Shown one piece after another: positions 18,201-27,294 of a DNA stretch of 43,202 nucleotides. The stretch's first letter is position 1, and each line of letters begins with the position of its first letter. Position numbers and translations under genes: made by a program. The stretch covers positions 1 to 43,202 of the forward strand of contig JAUMZN010000006.1 of NCBI GenBank assembly GCA_030528085.1. Reading direction: 5' to 3'. The DNA is from Erysipelotrichaceae bacterium. Lineage in GTDB: Bacteria > Bacillota_I > Bacilli_A > Erysipelotrichales > Erysipelotrichaceae. The notes beneath the pieces were generated by a model that had not been told where the DNA came from, searched no databases, and was given only the letters and a program-made list of their open reading frames with translations.

Positions 18201-19115
18201 TTACAAACCTAATTCAGCTCGAGAAAAATGCGGACACACGTTTTCTTTTGTTTGTAGCACACAAGAAGCTAAAGTAGTGCCAATTTGACACGATTGGACT
18301 AGAGTTTTGTTATGCGTTAATCCAATCACTACACCGGCAAAAAATGCATCCCCACAACCAGTTGTATCGACCACTTGAACATCGTTTGCGCCAATATCCC
18401 CATATTGATCGTTCGATTCAATATAAATTGCGCCATCTTTGCCAAGTGTGACCACAATTGGATAGAGATCTTGTTTGATGGCTTGATCATGCAGTTTTTC
18501 AATACAACCTTCAAGAGAATCTTGACGAATGTCCAGATCGAATAAAATTTCCGCTTCTTCTAAATTGCAAACTAAACAAGCGCATTGACGAATCCACGCT
18601 TTGCGTTTTTGAGCAATCGACATATTGGAGACGACCGCATAAATCGGTTTTTGATATCGTTTTGCCAAATCAAAGACATGATCTAAAATAACTTCTTCTT
18701 GATCGATTTCAATCGCAATTCCGTCGCATTGACTAAAAATCTCATCACCATCATGTTCGAAAACATCGATCAAGGCACTTAAATCCGGCCGTTGCGAAAT
18801 TGAAGCATAAACATCCCCACTTTGATCAAATACTGCCAGCCATTTGCCAAGTCCCGTTTCTGTTTTTTGGATATATTTTGTTTCGACATGAGCTTGATTT
18901 AACACTTCAACAATTTCTGTACTGAGTGCAGAATAGTCCAATACGGAAAGAAAAGTCGGATTCAGATCAACTTGTGCTAAATCACAAGCGATATTACGGC
19001 AAACACCGCCATGGACTTGTTCTACCTTCCCCGCATTTCGCCCATTTGGTTGAAATGTATCCAATGGATATCCTTTTAAATCCACAAATGTAGCGCCAAT
19101 TACAACAATTCCCAT
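18201..19115 (-). CDS. PfkB-family carbohydrate/nucleoside kinase, pseudouridine-kinase-like
   Basis: A 304-aa ribokinase-fold kinase. The N-terminal GGVCRNIACDLAQ resembles the PsuK block more than ribokinase, and the C-terminal DTTGCGDAFFAG is the anion-hole and catalytic-base motif. The usual form is DTTGAGDAF; here Ala is replaced by Cys, while the catalytic Asp remains. The family phosphorylates a sugar or nucleoside hydroxyl with ATP. It follows the alpha/beta hydrolase by 12 bases, in one operon. No pseudouridine glycosidase (psuG) is next to it, so substrate assignment is tentative. Confidence 0.85.
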   Translation of the reverse strand: MGIVVIGATFVDLKGYPLDTFQPNGRNAGKVEQVHGGVCRNIACDLAQVDLNPTFLSVLDYSALSTEIVEVLNQAHVETKYIQKTETGLGKWLAVFDQSGDVYASISQRPDLSALIDVFEHDGDEIFSQCDGIAIEIDQEEVILDHVFDLAKRYQKPIYAVVSNMSIAQKRKAWIRQCACLVCNLEEAEILFDLDIRQDSLEGCIEKLHDQAIKQDLYPIVVTLGKDGAIYIESNDQYGDIGANDVQVVDTTGCGDAFFAGVVIGLTHNKTLVQSCQIGTTLASCVLQTKENVCPHFSRAELGL

Positions 19116-19127
19116 AGCATTCCTCTT

Positions 19128-19820
19128 TCATATTTTTGACTCAGCTAATAAAAAGGCGAGTACTTTTTCATTAAAAGTTTCCGGCTCTTTATAGGCGATA
19201 AAATGATCGCCATGAATCATTTCCAATTTAGCATACGGAATATGCTTGGCAATGCTTTTTGTATGTTGTTCTTGAATCATATCGTTTGTGCCCGCAATCA
19301 CGAGTGTTTCATGTTGGATTTGCGAAATCTCTGCTAGCGTTAAATTTGGATCATTGACCATTAAGCCTAACATTTCCGCTCTTAATTTTGCTTTTTTGCT
19401 TCGTTTTGAAAAAAGTTTATAAAACGCATATTGGATTTCAATTGGCCATTGAACTGAACGTTTTACCCCTTTAGCCTCTAAATTTGCGCCATTTAAAATG
19501 AGCTTTAAAACGCGATCTGGATGCTGCAGTGCAAAGACCATCGCAATATTTCCACCATCAGAAAAACCGAGAATATGAGCTTTGTCGATATGGTGGAAAT
19601 CCATGAACTCTAATAAATCATTCGCAAATTGGCGAATCGTAAATGGCTTGGTTCCCCGCAATGATTTTCCATGACCGCGCGTATCGATGGCATAGACGGT
19701 AAAGTATTTTGAAAACTCTTCGATTTGCGCTTTAAAATCATCGCTGTTTTCACCATTGCCATGTAAAAGAATGAGGGAATCGCCAGAGCCTTTTTGCTGA
19801 TAATAAAGTTGAATATCCAT
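19128..19820 (-). CDS. Alpha/beta hydrolase
   Basis: The start is set at 19820 because GGAGGGG lies 5 bases upstream; a longer frame adds ten residues without a site. The 230-aa protein has the oxyanion-hole LLHGNGENS, the strand DTRGHGKS, the nucleophile elbow LGFSDGGN (Ser near residue 90), an Asp in GTNDMI near 180 and the catalytic His in GDHFIA near 206, so the triad is complete. A short cap domain is present. The family includes esterases and C-C hydrolases; the substrate is unknown. It is the first gene of the operon with the PfkB kinase. Confidence 0.88.
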   Translation of the reverse strand: MDIQLYYQQKGSGDSLILLHGNGENSDDFKAQIEEFSKYFTVYAIDTRGHGKSLRGTKPFTIRQFANDLLEFMDFHHIDKAHILGFSDGGNIAMVFALQHPDRVLKLILNGANLEAKGVKRSVQWPIEIQYAFYKLFSKRSKKAKLRAEMLGLMVNDPNLTLAEISQIQHETLVIAGTNDMIQEQHTKSIAKHIPYAKLEMIHGDHFIAYKEPETFNEKVLAFLLAESKI

Positions 19821-19893
19821 GCTTCCCCTCCTTGATTCTAAGTTCTTCAATTATCGCAAATTCTCCTATTTTTCCTAGCTTCAGTAAACAAAA

Positions 19894-19927
19894 GGCAAAA
19901 AAAATCCAACCACATTTGTGGTCGGAT
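19894..19927 (-). terminator. Terminator of the thiamine-uptake/TatD operon
   Basis: On the minus strand an 11-bp stem (19917-19927 with 19904-19914) with a two-base loop is followed by eight or more U residues. It is 20 bases past the tatD stop. Confidence 0.9.
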
Positions 19928-19946
19928 AGATTGAACTTTGTTTCTG

Positions 19947-20645
19947 TTAAATTGCCTGGAGCATCAAACGTTTGAAGTTTTGATCTAAAATCGCTTCAGT
20001 TTGCGCAATCGATAACTTTTTAATTTGGGCAATCGTTTCAATTGAATGATGCAATGCACCAAGATAATCACGCGATTGAATCGCCCATTCGATTGCATCG
20101 ATGCCATCTGATTCTAAAAGCAGTTTTTCAATTGGAATGCGTTCGACAAGTTTTGTGACAGAATCATCTTTGCCAACAGAAGGGCCAACACTAAAATAAG
20201 AAGCCACTTCATCATATTCATCGATATAATCTGGACAAGAATACCAATGAACAAAATAAGTATTGGGATATTGGCGGATAATTTCAAGAATCTCTTTTTC
20301 TTGTCCTTTCGTATGCAAAACAACCGGTTTATGCATGCGCGATGCATAAGCGATTTGGGCAATAAATACTTCTTTTTGAGTATGAAGATCATTTGTACAC
20401 CACACATTATCCATGCCGATTTCCCCGATGATCTTCGCCTTTTCTAAAGCGGGCATCATCTTTTCAAGTAGCTCATCACTTGCCATCCAAGGATGAACGC
20501 CAAGAGAACAAGTTAAGTGATGTTGTTGAGCAATTTGAAGTTGCTCTAAAGAGTCGACACTAAATAGTGCAGGTATATCATATTGATTTTGCAAATCAAC
20601 GACTTCTTTTGAGTAGTGAACGTGTGCATCATGCATTGTTTTCAC
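19947..20645 (-). CDS. TatD-family metal-dependent hydrolase
   Basis: A 232-aa TIM-barrel hydrolase. The HVH at the start supplies the first two metal ligands, GEIGMD the bridging Glu, VLHTKG and FVHWYS the two His ligands, and LESDGID the catalytic Asp. It is a little shorter than typical TatD DNases (about 255). The gene overlaps the 3' end of the ABC ATPase gene by about 17 bases (ATG at 20645 or 20636), so it is translationally coupled to the thiamine-precursor transporter. TatD proteins are usually nucleases, but this linkage makes a hydrolase acting on a transported thiamine precursor worth testing. Confidence 0.82.
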   Translation of the reverse strand: MKTMHDAHVHYSKEVVDLQNQYDIPALFSVDSLEQLQIAQQHHLTCSLGVHPWMASDELLEKMMPALEKAKIIGEIGMDNVWCTNDLHTQKEVFIAQIAYASRMHKPVVLHTKGQEKEILEIIRQYPNTYFVHWYSCPDYIDEYDEVASYFSVGPSVGKDDSVTKLVERIPIEKLLLESDGIDAIEWAIQSRDYLGALHHSIETIAQIKKLSIAQTEAILDQNFKRLMLQAI

Positions 20646-21363
20646 CTTTTAATACATTAAAGATTTCTTGTTTAATCTTGCTTTGACTAAAGAGCCATTC
20701 ACGAGATTTTTGTTCTTTTGATAAATCGATCTCTTTGATGATGACCGATGGTTTATTCGATAACACGAAAATACGATCGGATAAATAGAGCGCTTCATCG
20801 ATATCATGCGTAACTAATAAAGTTGTGCGGTTATATTGTTTGCGCAAATTTAGCAGCCAGTCTTGCATATCGTTACGGGTAATGACATCTAATGCTCCAA
20901 ACGGTTCATCCAATAACAGAATATCCGCTTGGCATAAAGACGTTCTTAAAAATGCAGCTCTTTGGCGCATTCCGCCAGATAAAGCGGAAGGATAGGCATT
21001 TTCATATCCTTCTAATCCAAACGTTTTGAATTCAGCTAACGCGTTTTGTTTTGCACTTTGATCATGATGGATCTTGCCATAAAGCGTAACGTTATCTAAA
21101 ATCGTTCGCCATTCGAGCAATAAGTCATCTTGCGGCATATAGGCAAAGTGTTCGCTGACACCGTGAATTTCTTGACCATCGACTTGAATCGTGCCGGAAT
21201 AATCATTTAGTAATCCTGCGAGAATGTTTAAAATCGTTGATTTTCCACATCCTGATGGACCAAGAATCGTCACAAACTCTTTTTCTTTTATCGCAAAGGA
21301 CAAATCATTGAGAATGAGCTGTTCACCAAAGGAAAGTTTTAAATGTTCAACACTTAGTTTCAT
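20629..21363 (-). CDS. Thiamine-precursor ABC transporter, ATP-binding protein (ThiZ-like)
   Basis: A 244-aa ABC ATPase with GPSGCGKST (Walker A), the signature LSGGMRQRAAF, ILLLDEPFGALD (Walker B) and the switch His in LVTHDIDEA. This is the nitrate/sulfonate/taurine subclass to which ThiZ belongs. Its ATG overlaps the stop codon of the binding-protein gene by one base (TAATG). It would energise uptake through the permease encoded upstream. Placement under a TPP riboswitch points to thiamine or a hydroxymethylpyrimidine-type precursor. Confidence 0.92.
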   Translation of the reverse strand: MKLSVEHLKLSFGEQLILNDLSFAIKEKEFVTILGPSGCGKSTILNILAGLLNDYSGTIQVDGQEIHGVSEHFAYMPQDDLLLEWRTILDNVTLYGKIHHDQSAKQNALAEFKTFGLEGYENAYPSALSGGMRQRAAFLRTSLCQADILLLDEPFGALDVITRNDMQDWLLNLRKQYNRTTLLVTHDIDEALYLSDRIFVLSNKPSVIIKEIDLSKEQKSREWLFSQSKIKQEIFNVLKGENNA

Positions 21364-22394
21364 TATTCGACAAACTCATTTGTGTATTGGCTAGCAGCAT
21401 CAATTGATTGGCTAATTAAGCCATATTCAAGCATAAATTGCGTGTAGTTATCCCAAACAGAATCTTTCATAACACCCCAGCTTGGTGCATCTTTGGCATA
21501 TTGAGCACTGAGATATTCTTGAGAAGCTTCGATAAATGATAAATCAGTGTCTGGCAGTGCATCTTCATGGAGAATTTTTGCGGCTTCTTTTGGATTTTCA
21601 ATCGCAAATTCATATCCTTTTTTCGTTGCAGCCATGAATTTTTTAACCGTTTCTGGATCTTTTTCGATCTTGTCGTCATTCGTAATGATTACTGGTGTGT
21701 AGTAATCTAAACGTTCATCTAATTCATTCAATGGCATGTAGTTGACTTCATAACCCGCTTGCATCGCTTGAATAACAGCCCAGCCATAGAATTCCCAAAC
21801 TAAATTCACTTTGTTCGCTTCAACTGTTTCGGATAGACCAGGAATTCCAGAACCGTCTGCACCAACGATTGTGAGGGAATCAAAATCCGCACCCGCTTGA
21901 TTCATAACAGCATTGATAACTGCTTCTTCACTTGGAGCACCCCAGCCGGCATATGTTTTGCCTTCGAAATCTTTGACGGAATTGATCCCAGAATTTTTTA
22001 AAGAAACAAATCCAGAAGTATTGTGTTGAATGATTGTAGCGATTGCCTTGATTGGAAGTGGATCTTCACTTGTTAAAGCATAAGTCACATCTTCTTGATA
22101 AGACACACCAAAGTCAGCTTTTCCAGCTGCAACCATAGAAGTTGTCGCATTATCCCCTGGTTCAATGATTTCTACTTTTAATCCTTCTTCTTCAAAATAG
22201 CCTTTATTTTGTGCGACATAGAAACCTGTGTGGTTTGTGTTTGGTGTGTAGTCTAACATCAATTTCACGGTAGTCAGTTCACCTTCTTGACTACTTGCAT
22301 TTGGTGTTGGATTAGATGCACATCCAACTAGACTAGCCATCATGGCCATAGAACATCCGATTTTTACAAATCGGGAACTATTGAATTTTTTCAT
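21363..22394 (-). CDS. Thiamine-precursor ABC transporter, substrate-binding lipoprotein (ThiY-like, NMT1/THI5 family)
   Basis: The start is placed at 22394, where the ATG overlaps the permease stop as ATGA and opens a lipoprotein signal (MKKF, hydrophobic run, LVGC with Cys at 25). The longer frame would add 33 non-signal residues. The 343-aa product belongs to the NMT1/THI5-like binding proteins: LMLDYTPNTNHTGFYVAQNKGYF is the typical first strand and helix. ThiY of Bacillus binds formylaminopyrimidine; ligand here is inferred from family and riboswitch. It is anchored outside the membrane. Confidence 0.93.
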   Translation of the reverse strand: MKKFNSSRFVKIGCSMAMMASLVGCASNPTPNASSQEGELTTVKLMLDYTPNTNHTGFYVAQNKGYFEEEGLKVEIIEPGDNATTSMVAAGKADFGVSYQEDVTYALTSEDPLPIKAIATIIQHNTSGFVSLKNSGINSVKDFEGKTYAGWGAPSEEAVINAVMNQAGADFDSLTIVGADGSGIPGLSETVEANKVNLVWEFYGWAVIQAMQAGYEVNYMPLNELDERLDYYTPVIITNDDKIEKDPETVKKFMAATKKGYEFAIENPKEAAKILHEDALPDTDLSFIEASQEYLSAQYAKDAPSWGVMKDSVWDNYTQFMLEYGLISQSIDAASQYTNEFVE

Positions 22395-23155
22395 TTCTTT
22401 ACTCTCTTTCTTAAATGAGGAAAACAAATTTTTTCCAATAAGGTGACAATGACGTTTAATAAAATGCTCCACAAAACGATCATTAAAACACAAGCGAATA
22501 CTTTATCGAGCATGTATCCGTTTTTAACGCGCAGCATGTAGTAGCCAAGTCCCGCTTGACTCGATAACCATTCCCCGACAATAGCCCCACCAACACAATA
22601 TGTTGCGGCTACTTTTAATCCCGAAAACAAACCTGTTGCGCCCGCTGGAATTTTAACGAGTGTATACACTTGCATTAAATTTGCACCGAAGCTTTTGACC
22701 AAGTTAATTTGTTTTACATTCACTTGCGATAGGGCATCGCTTAGTGAAATGGCGATCGGAAAAAAGCACATGAAGACAACGATCATAATTTTGGGCAATA
22801 AATCAAAGCCAAACCAAATGGAAAATAAAGGTCCTAAAACCATTACCGGCACGGTTTGGGTCACAATCAAATATGGATATAAACTCGTTTTAAACGTTTT
22901 CGATAAATCCATACCAATCGAAATAAAAATGGCAATCACAACACTAATCGCTAAACCGATTAATGCTTCTTTTAAAGTAACAACAGAATGCATCATTAAC
23001 ACATCCCAGTTTTCAAACAAAGATTGAATCACTTTCGATGGTGCAGGCAAAATATACAAAGAAATATCAAATGCCCGTACGTAGAATTCCCAAATTCCGA
23101 TGACGACGACAAAGACTAAAGCCGGCAAAACAAACTTTTGATTTTTTTTCTTCAT
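22391..23155 (-). CDS. Thiamine-precursor ABC transporter, permease (ThiX-like)
   Basis: The start at 23155 has GGAAGG close upstream; the longer frame to 23188 runs back into the terminator hairpin. The 254-aa protein has about six transmembrane helices. The ATPase-contacting EAA loop is present in the middle of the protein (about residues 150-180, KSFGANLMQVYTLVKIPAG). It is the first gene after the TPP riboswitch and terminator, followed by the ThiY- and ThiZ-like genes with overlapping ends. Confidence 0.92.
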   Translation of the reverse strand: MKKKNQKFVLPALVFVVVIGIWEFYVRAFDISLYILPAPSKVIQSLFENWDVLMMHSVVTLKEALIGLAISVVIAIFISIGMDLSKTFKTSLYPYLIVTQTVPVMVLGPLFSIWFGFDLLPKIMIVVFMCFFPIAISLSDALSQVNVKQINLVKSFGANLMQVYTLVKIPAGATGLFSGLKVAATYCVGGAIVGEWLSSQAGLGYYMLRVKNGYMLDKVFACVLMIVLWSILLNVIVTLLEKICFPHLRKRVKK

Positions 23156-23172
23156 TCCTTCCCTTCCTAAAC

Positions 23173-23205
23173 GAAAAAAAACAGACACCTACTAAGGGTG
23201 CCTGT
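23173..23205 (-). terminator. Expression-platform terminator of the TPP riboswitch
   Basis: On the minus strand ACAGGCACC pairs with GGTGTCTGT (one wobble) around a short loop, followed by eight U residues. It lies between the aptamer and the ThiX-like ribosome binding site, so ligand binding is expected to favour termination. Confidence 0.88.
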
Positions 23206-23223
23206 CGACTTACTGAATCGATA

Positions 23224-23302
23224 TGACTCCCTCCGCCGGTATTAACCGGATCAGGTTCAAAGGGACCGTGCATTTGCACATCTCAGCTTTCGCGCCCCTG
23301 TC
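23224..23302 (-). ncRNA. TPP riboswitch (THI element)
   Basis: The minus strand reads the conserved CAGGGGCGC start, CTGAGAT, CCTTTGAACCTGATC, GGTTAATACCGGCG and the closing GGAGGGAGTC. These are the hallmark TPP-binding segments in the right order. P3 is a short stem (GTGCAAATGCAC). It precedes a terminator and the ThiXYZ-like genes and would switch them off when thiamine pyrophosphate is abundant. Confidence 0.97.
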
Positions 23303-23317
23303 ATGTTTAATGAACAT

Positions 23318-23345
23318 ACTATAGCACTTATTTAAAGAATTCCAA
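23318..23345 (-). promoter_or_regulatory. Promoter of the riboswitch-controlled operon
   Basis: TTGGAA (23340-23345) and TATAGT (23318-23323) are separated by 16 bp on the minus strand. The inferred start lies just upstream of the aptamer. Confidence 0.55.
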
Positions 23346-23432
23346 ATTGAATTCCTTACGCATTGCTTTTGCGATTTGTTTTTAACGCTCATTTTCTTCT
23401 TTTCTCGTGCACTTTTAATTTCAAATCGATCT

Positions 23433-23458
23433 AAAAAAGGATGCCAGCAGTGGCATCC
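23433..23458 (-). terminator. Terminator of the pst-pho operon
   Basis: The perfect minus-strand stem GGATGCCA (23451-23458) with TGGCATCC (23439-23446) has a four-base loop and six U residues, 77 bases past the phoR stop. Confidence 0.92.
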
Positions 23459-23534
23459 TAGTAAATGAATCATAGAGGTCCCAACAAAGTTTACGTAAGA
23501 ACCTTCAAAAGACAAATTCTAGCAGTTATTTGTT

Positions 23535-25202
23535 TTATCTTGGACTTACTTGAGTATCGAATGTAATCGTGATTGTTGTGCCAGCGTTTGGTTCACTTTC
23601 TAATTCGATTTTTCCATGATGATATTGTACAGCATGTTTAACGATCGAAAGTCCTAATCCAGTCCCTCCAGATTGTTTAGAATGACTTTTATCGACGCGA
23701 TAGAAGCGGTTGAACACTTTATCTTGATGTTCATAAGGAATACCCATACCTGTATCTTGGATTTTCAATTGCACTGCATTTGGCAATTGTTTAATCGCGA
23801 TATTCACTTTACCGCCGTTATGATTGTATTTAATCGCATTGTCGCAGAGGTTATAAATCACTTCATACAACAATTGGCGAACGCCATACATCATCCCTAA
23901 ATCGCCTTCGACACTTAATGCTACATCTTTAATTTTTGCGGCATCATTGAGTGTTTCGCAAACTTCGCAAGCTAATTCTTTTAAGCTCACATCGACATGT
24001 GGCATATCAGCTTGTTCATCGAGTTGGGAAAGACGAATAATATCATCGATTAAAATGACTAGACGCGAAGCTTCTTTGCGCAAGTGGCCAACAAATCGCG
24101 GCACATCTTCTGGTTTAACAACACCATTTTCCATCAATTCCGCTGAGCCGATAATCGATTGCAGCGGCGTTTTTAATTCATGGGAGACATTTGCGGTAAA
24201 TTCTTGCCGCTGTTTTTGGGCATTGAGTTGTTCGGTGACATCAAACGCGAGTAAAACAGTACCTAAAAACCTTCCTTCTGATTCAATGCGAGATAAATCG
24301 AATTGATAATCTTGACCATGGATTTCCGTACAGAAATCTGCATGGCCACAATCTTTCGTTTTTGCTAGTGCTTCGCGCATATTTTGTTTACGATCGACGC
24401 TTAAGAAATCTTGGCCAATACAATCCTCTTGTACTTCAAATAGATGTCTTGCGGATGGATTGATCGAAAGAATACGATCAGATCGATCGAGAAGAACTAA
24501 AGCTTCATTCATATTATCCGTAATTTGTTCAAATTCATCTTGTCTTTGTTTCAAGATGTGCATCTGATCTTCAATTTTATTTTGTTGAAAGTGAATGCGA
24601 TGAAGAAGTGGGGAAAGTTCTTCGTACGCTTCATTATCTAATGGGTGTTCAAGATTCAAATTATTTAATGGTTCAACGACACGTTTAGCCATTCGTTTTG
24701 CGAGTAATGCAGAAACCGCAATCGCGACAACTAACAAAATGCCAATTGGCTGCAACAAACCAAGAATTAAATTCAGCTTCGTCGCACGATTAATCGAAAT
24801 TCGGAGCACACTGCCATCGTTTAAACTTTTTGCTTCATAAACTGTCTGTTCCATCATCGTTGAAGACTCACGAGTACTGCTGCCGTAATCATAAGTTTTA
24901 GCTTCTACGATTTCTTCACGATCCGCATGGTTTTCCATTGTGGTTGGATCTGCTTCGCTATCAAAAATCACTGTCCCATCATTGGCAACCCACGTTAAAC
25001 GGTATTGATCTGTCTTGAGTGATTCTAAATAGTCTATGCCAAGTTGCTCTGTTGCCGTTGCGGCTAAATTCAATTCTGATTTTAATTGTGTTTGTTGGAC
25101 ACCATCAAAATAAGAATAGAGAAAACCAGTGACAACAAGCATACTGGCAATCAAAACTACAGTCGCAACAGAAACGATCGACCTTAAGATTTTACTTGTC
25201 AT
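23535..25202 (-). CDS. phoR: Phosphate-regulon sensor histidine kinase
   Basis: A 555-aa kinase. It has transmembrane helices near 8-30 and 145-168 flanking an extracytoplasmic domain, a PAS domain (about 225-330), HisKA with NVSHELKTPLQS, and HATPase boxes NLCDNAIKYN, DTGMGIP and GGTGLGLSIV. The start is set at the ATG at 25202, because the GTG at 25208 abuts the GGGAGA ribosome binding site with no spacer. It overlaps the phoP end by 11 bases. Position after pstSCAB-phoU-phoP identifies it as PhoR, which adjusts PhoP phosphorylation to external phosphate through the Pst/PhoU complex. Confidence 0.93.
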   Translation of the reverse strand: MTSKILRSIVSVATVVLIASMLVVTGFLYSYFDGVQQTQLKSELNLAATATEQLGIDYLESLKTDQYRLTWVANDGTVIFDSEADPTTMENHADREEIVEAKTYDYGSSTRESSTMMEQTVYEAKSLNDGSVLRISINRATKLNLILGLLQPIGILLVVAIAVSALLAKRMAKRVVEPLNNLNLEHPLDNEAYEELSPLLHRIHFQQNKIEDQMHILKQRQDEFEQITDNMNEALVLLDRSDRILSINPSARHLFEVQEDCIGQDFLSVDRKQNMREALAKTKDCGHADFCTEIHGQDYQFDLSRIESEGRFLGTVLLAFDVTEQLNAQKQRQEFTANVSHELKTPLQSIIGSAELMENGVVKPEDVPRFVGHLRKEASRLVILIDDIIRLSQLDEQADMPHVDVSLKELACEVCETLNDAAKIKDVALSVEGDLGMMYGVRQLLYEVIYNLCDNAIKYNHNGGKVNIAIKQLPNAVQLKIQDTGMGIPYEHQDKVFNRFYRVDKSHSKQSGGTGLGLSIVKHAVQYHHGKIELESEPNAGTTITITFDTQVSPR

Positions 25203-25881
25203 ATTCACTCTCCCAGCGATAACCTACATTTCTCACTGTTTCAATTTTCTTACCATAGCAGCCAATCTTTCGGCGTAAACTGCGCATATGCGAATCTAGT
25301 GTTCTAGAATCGCCCATGTAGTCCATTTTCCAAACACCTGAAAATAACTGTTCACGCGTATAAACCATGCCCGGATGCGATAAAAACATACATAGCAGTT
25401 CGTATTCTTTAAACGTCAGCGCAATTCGCGATCCATCGATCGTAACGGTATGTTCATCTAAATTGACCACTAATGTATCGAACTTCAACATTTTTGAGTT
25501 TTTTTGCGGCTGACTTCTGCGCAAAACCGCTTTGACACGCGAGACCATTTCCATCATCCCAAAAGGTTTGACGATATAATCATCAGCTCCAAGATCCAAT
25601 CCTTTAATGCGATCATATTCTTGACCTTTTGCGGACGCCATAATGATCGGGATATCGCGAAATTCCACTGATTCTTTCATCTTGCTCAACAGTTCGATTC
25701 CATCCATGCCCGGAAGCATGACATCTAAAATAATAAGGTCTGGTTTGTTTGCGCGTTCTTTTTTGAGTGTTTCATAAAACGAGATACCATCCTCAAAGCC
25801 CCTCGTTTCAAAACCTGAAGAGTTTAAAGCATACATGCCAATATCACGTATACTTGAATCATCTTCCACGTACCAAATCAT
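25192..25881 (-). CDS. phoP: Phosphate-regulon response regulator (OmpR/PhoB family)
   Basis: The start at 25881 has GGAGG 7 bases upstream and begins MIWYVEDDSS, the proper first strand of a receiver domain; the longer frame adds 15 residues. The 229-aa protein has a receiver with the acidic pair ED, phospho-acceptor Asp in ILDVMLPG near 53 and Lys in VKPFG. A winged-helix DNA-binding domain from about 130 includes TFKEYELLCMFL and the recognition-helix region RTLDSHMRSLRRKIG. It regulates the pst genes and probably its own operon through Pho boxes. Confidence 0.93.
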   Translation of the reverse strand: MIWYVEDDSSIRDIGMYALNSSGFETRGFEDGISFYETLKKERANKPDLIILDVMLPGMDGIELLSKMKESVEFRDIPIIMASAKGQEYDRIKGLDLGADDYIVKPFGMMEMVSRVKAVLRRSQPQKNSKMLKFDTLVVNLDEHTVTIDGSRIALTFKEYELLCMFLSHPGMVYTREQLFSGVWKMDYMGDSRTLDSHMRSLRRKIGCYGKKIETVRNVGYRWESEYDK

Positions 25882-25892
25882 AATCACACCTC

Positions 25893-26528
25893 CTAGTGTG
25901 AGCCTGTCACCGAATAAATCACCCATTCAGCGATGTTTGTTGCATGATCTCCGATGCGTTCAAAGTATTTTGCGACCATCATTAAGTCTAAAGCGACTTC
26001 TCCATCTGAATGATCATCAGCAATTTGTTCAATGATGTTTCGTTTTACTTGATTAAAGTATGCATCAACAGCATCGTCTTGCTGAATCACTTTTTGCGCA
26101 ATTTCGATATCTTTTTTAACGAATGCATCGACAGAAGCACTCACCATTTGAATTGTCGTTTGTGACATTTGATCGATCACGCCCTCATCTTTGAATGGAT
26201 AGCCATCTAAAGATAAGACAAGATCAGCAATATCTTCCGCTTGGTCACCAATTCGTTCCATATCCGTAATGATTTTCAATGCCGCAGAGATCAGGCGCAA
26301 GTCTTTTGCGACTGGCTGCTGGTGCAGCATTAACTTCATGCAGCGACTTTCAATATCACGTTCAATTTGGTCAATGCCACTTCCGTTTTCTTTGACTTGT
26401 TTAGCAAGTTCTAGATCCCCTGCTAGTAAAGCTTTAGAAGCAGAAGCGATAATTTCTTCGCACATCGCGCCCATTTCAATAATTTCGCGATTCAACTCAA
26501 AGAGCTGTTCGACAAATCTATTTCTCAT
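25893..26528 (-). CDS. phoU: Phosphate-specific transport system accessory protein
   Basis: A 211-aa all-helical protein made of two three-helix repeats. Both show the PhoU metal-binding pattern: DMERIGDQAEDIA near residue 85 and YFERIGDHATNIAEW near the C-terminus. It links PstB activity to PhoR signalling and limits phosphate uptake. It starts 10 bases after the pstB stop and ends 11 bases before phoP, between transporter and two-component genes. Confidence 0.95.
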   Translation of the reverse strand: MRNRFVEQLFELNREIIEMGAMCEEIIASASKALLAGDLELAKQVKENGSGIDQIERDIESRCMKLMLHQQPVAKDLRLISAALKIITDMERIGDQAEDIADLVLSLDGYPFKDEGVIDQMSQTTIQMVSASVDAFVKKDIEIAQKVIQQDDAVDAYFNQVKRNIIEQIADDHSDGEVALDLMMVAKYFERIGDHATNIAEWVIYSVTGSH

Positions 26529-26538
26529 ATTTTACCCC

Positions 26539-27294
26539 TTAACCAAATCTTCCAGTAATATAATCTTCTGTTCGTTTATCTTTTGGAACTGAGAATATAT
26601 CATCTGTTTTGCCAAATTCAACGAGTTCTCCTAAAAGGAAGAATGCCGTGTAATCTGAAACACGAACGGCTTGTTGCATATTGTGCGTAACCATAACAAT
26701 CGTATATTTTTCTTTCAGCTGCATAACCAACTCTTCAATACGGGATGTCGAAATTGGGTCAAGTGCAGAAGTTGGTTCATCCATCAATAAAATTTTAGGT
26801 TGAACAGCTAACGCACGAGCAATACATAAACGCTGTTGTTGTCCACCAGACATACTTAAAGCATTTTTCTTTAAGCGATCTTTGACTTCATCCCAAAGCG
26901 CTGCGTCTTTTAAAGCTTGTTCGACAATTTCATCAAGTTGCGCTTTATTGGTAATACCATGCGTTCTTGGCCCATAAGCAACGTTGTCATAAATACTCAT
27001 TGGGAATGGGTTTGGTTTTTGGAACACCATGCCGATCTCTTTACGTAAAGAGTTCACATCGACATCTTTTTGATAAATGTCTTTTCCTTCGTAACAAATA
27101 TCCCCGGTAATTTTGACTCCTGGGATTAAATCATTCATCCGGTTCAAAGATTTTAAAAATGTGGATTTTCCACAACCAGACGGTCCAATAAATGCAGTGA
27201 TACTCTTTTCTGGAATTTCAATATTGATATCATGGAGCGCTTGATGATCGCCATACCAAAGATTCATATCTTTTACTGTTACGATATTATTCAT
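26539..27294 (-). CDS. pstB: Phosphate ABC transporter, ATP-binding protein
   Basis: A 251-aa ATPase with GPSGCGKST (Walker A), [17 protein letters not shown] (signature) and [13 protein letters not shown] (Walker B), plus the PstB-specific GPRTHGI and [10 protein letters not shown] blocks. Length is standard for the family. Its ATG overlaps the pstA stop by four bases (ATGA). It powers high-affinity phosphate import. Confidence 0.97.
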   Translation of the reverse strand: MNNIVTVKDMNLWYGDHQALHDINIEIPEKSITAFIGPSGCGKSTFLKSLNRMNDLIPGVKITGDICYEGKDIYQKDVDVNSLRKEIGMVFQKPNPFPMSIYDNVAYGPRTHGITNKAQLDEIVEQALKDAALWDEVKDRLKKNALSMSGGQQQRLCIARALAVQPKILLMDEPTSALDPISTSRIEELVMQLKEKYTIVMVTHNMQQAVRVSDYTAFFLLGELVEFGKTDDIFSVPKDKRTEDYITGRFG

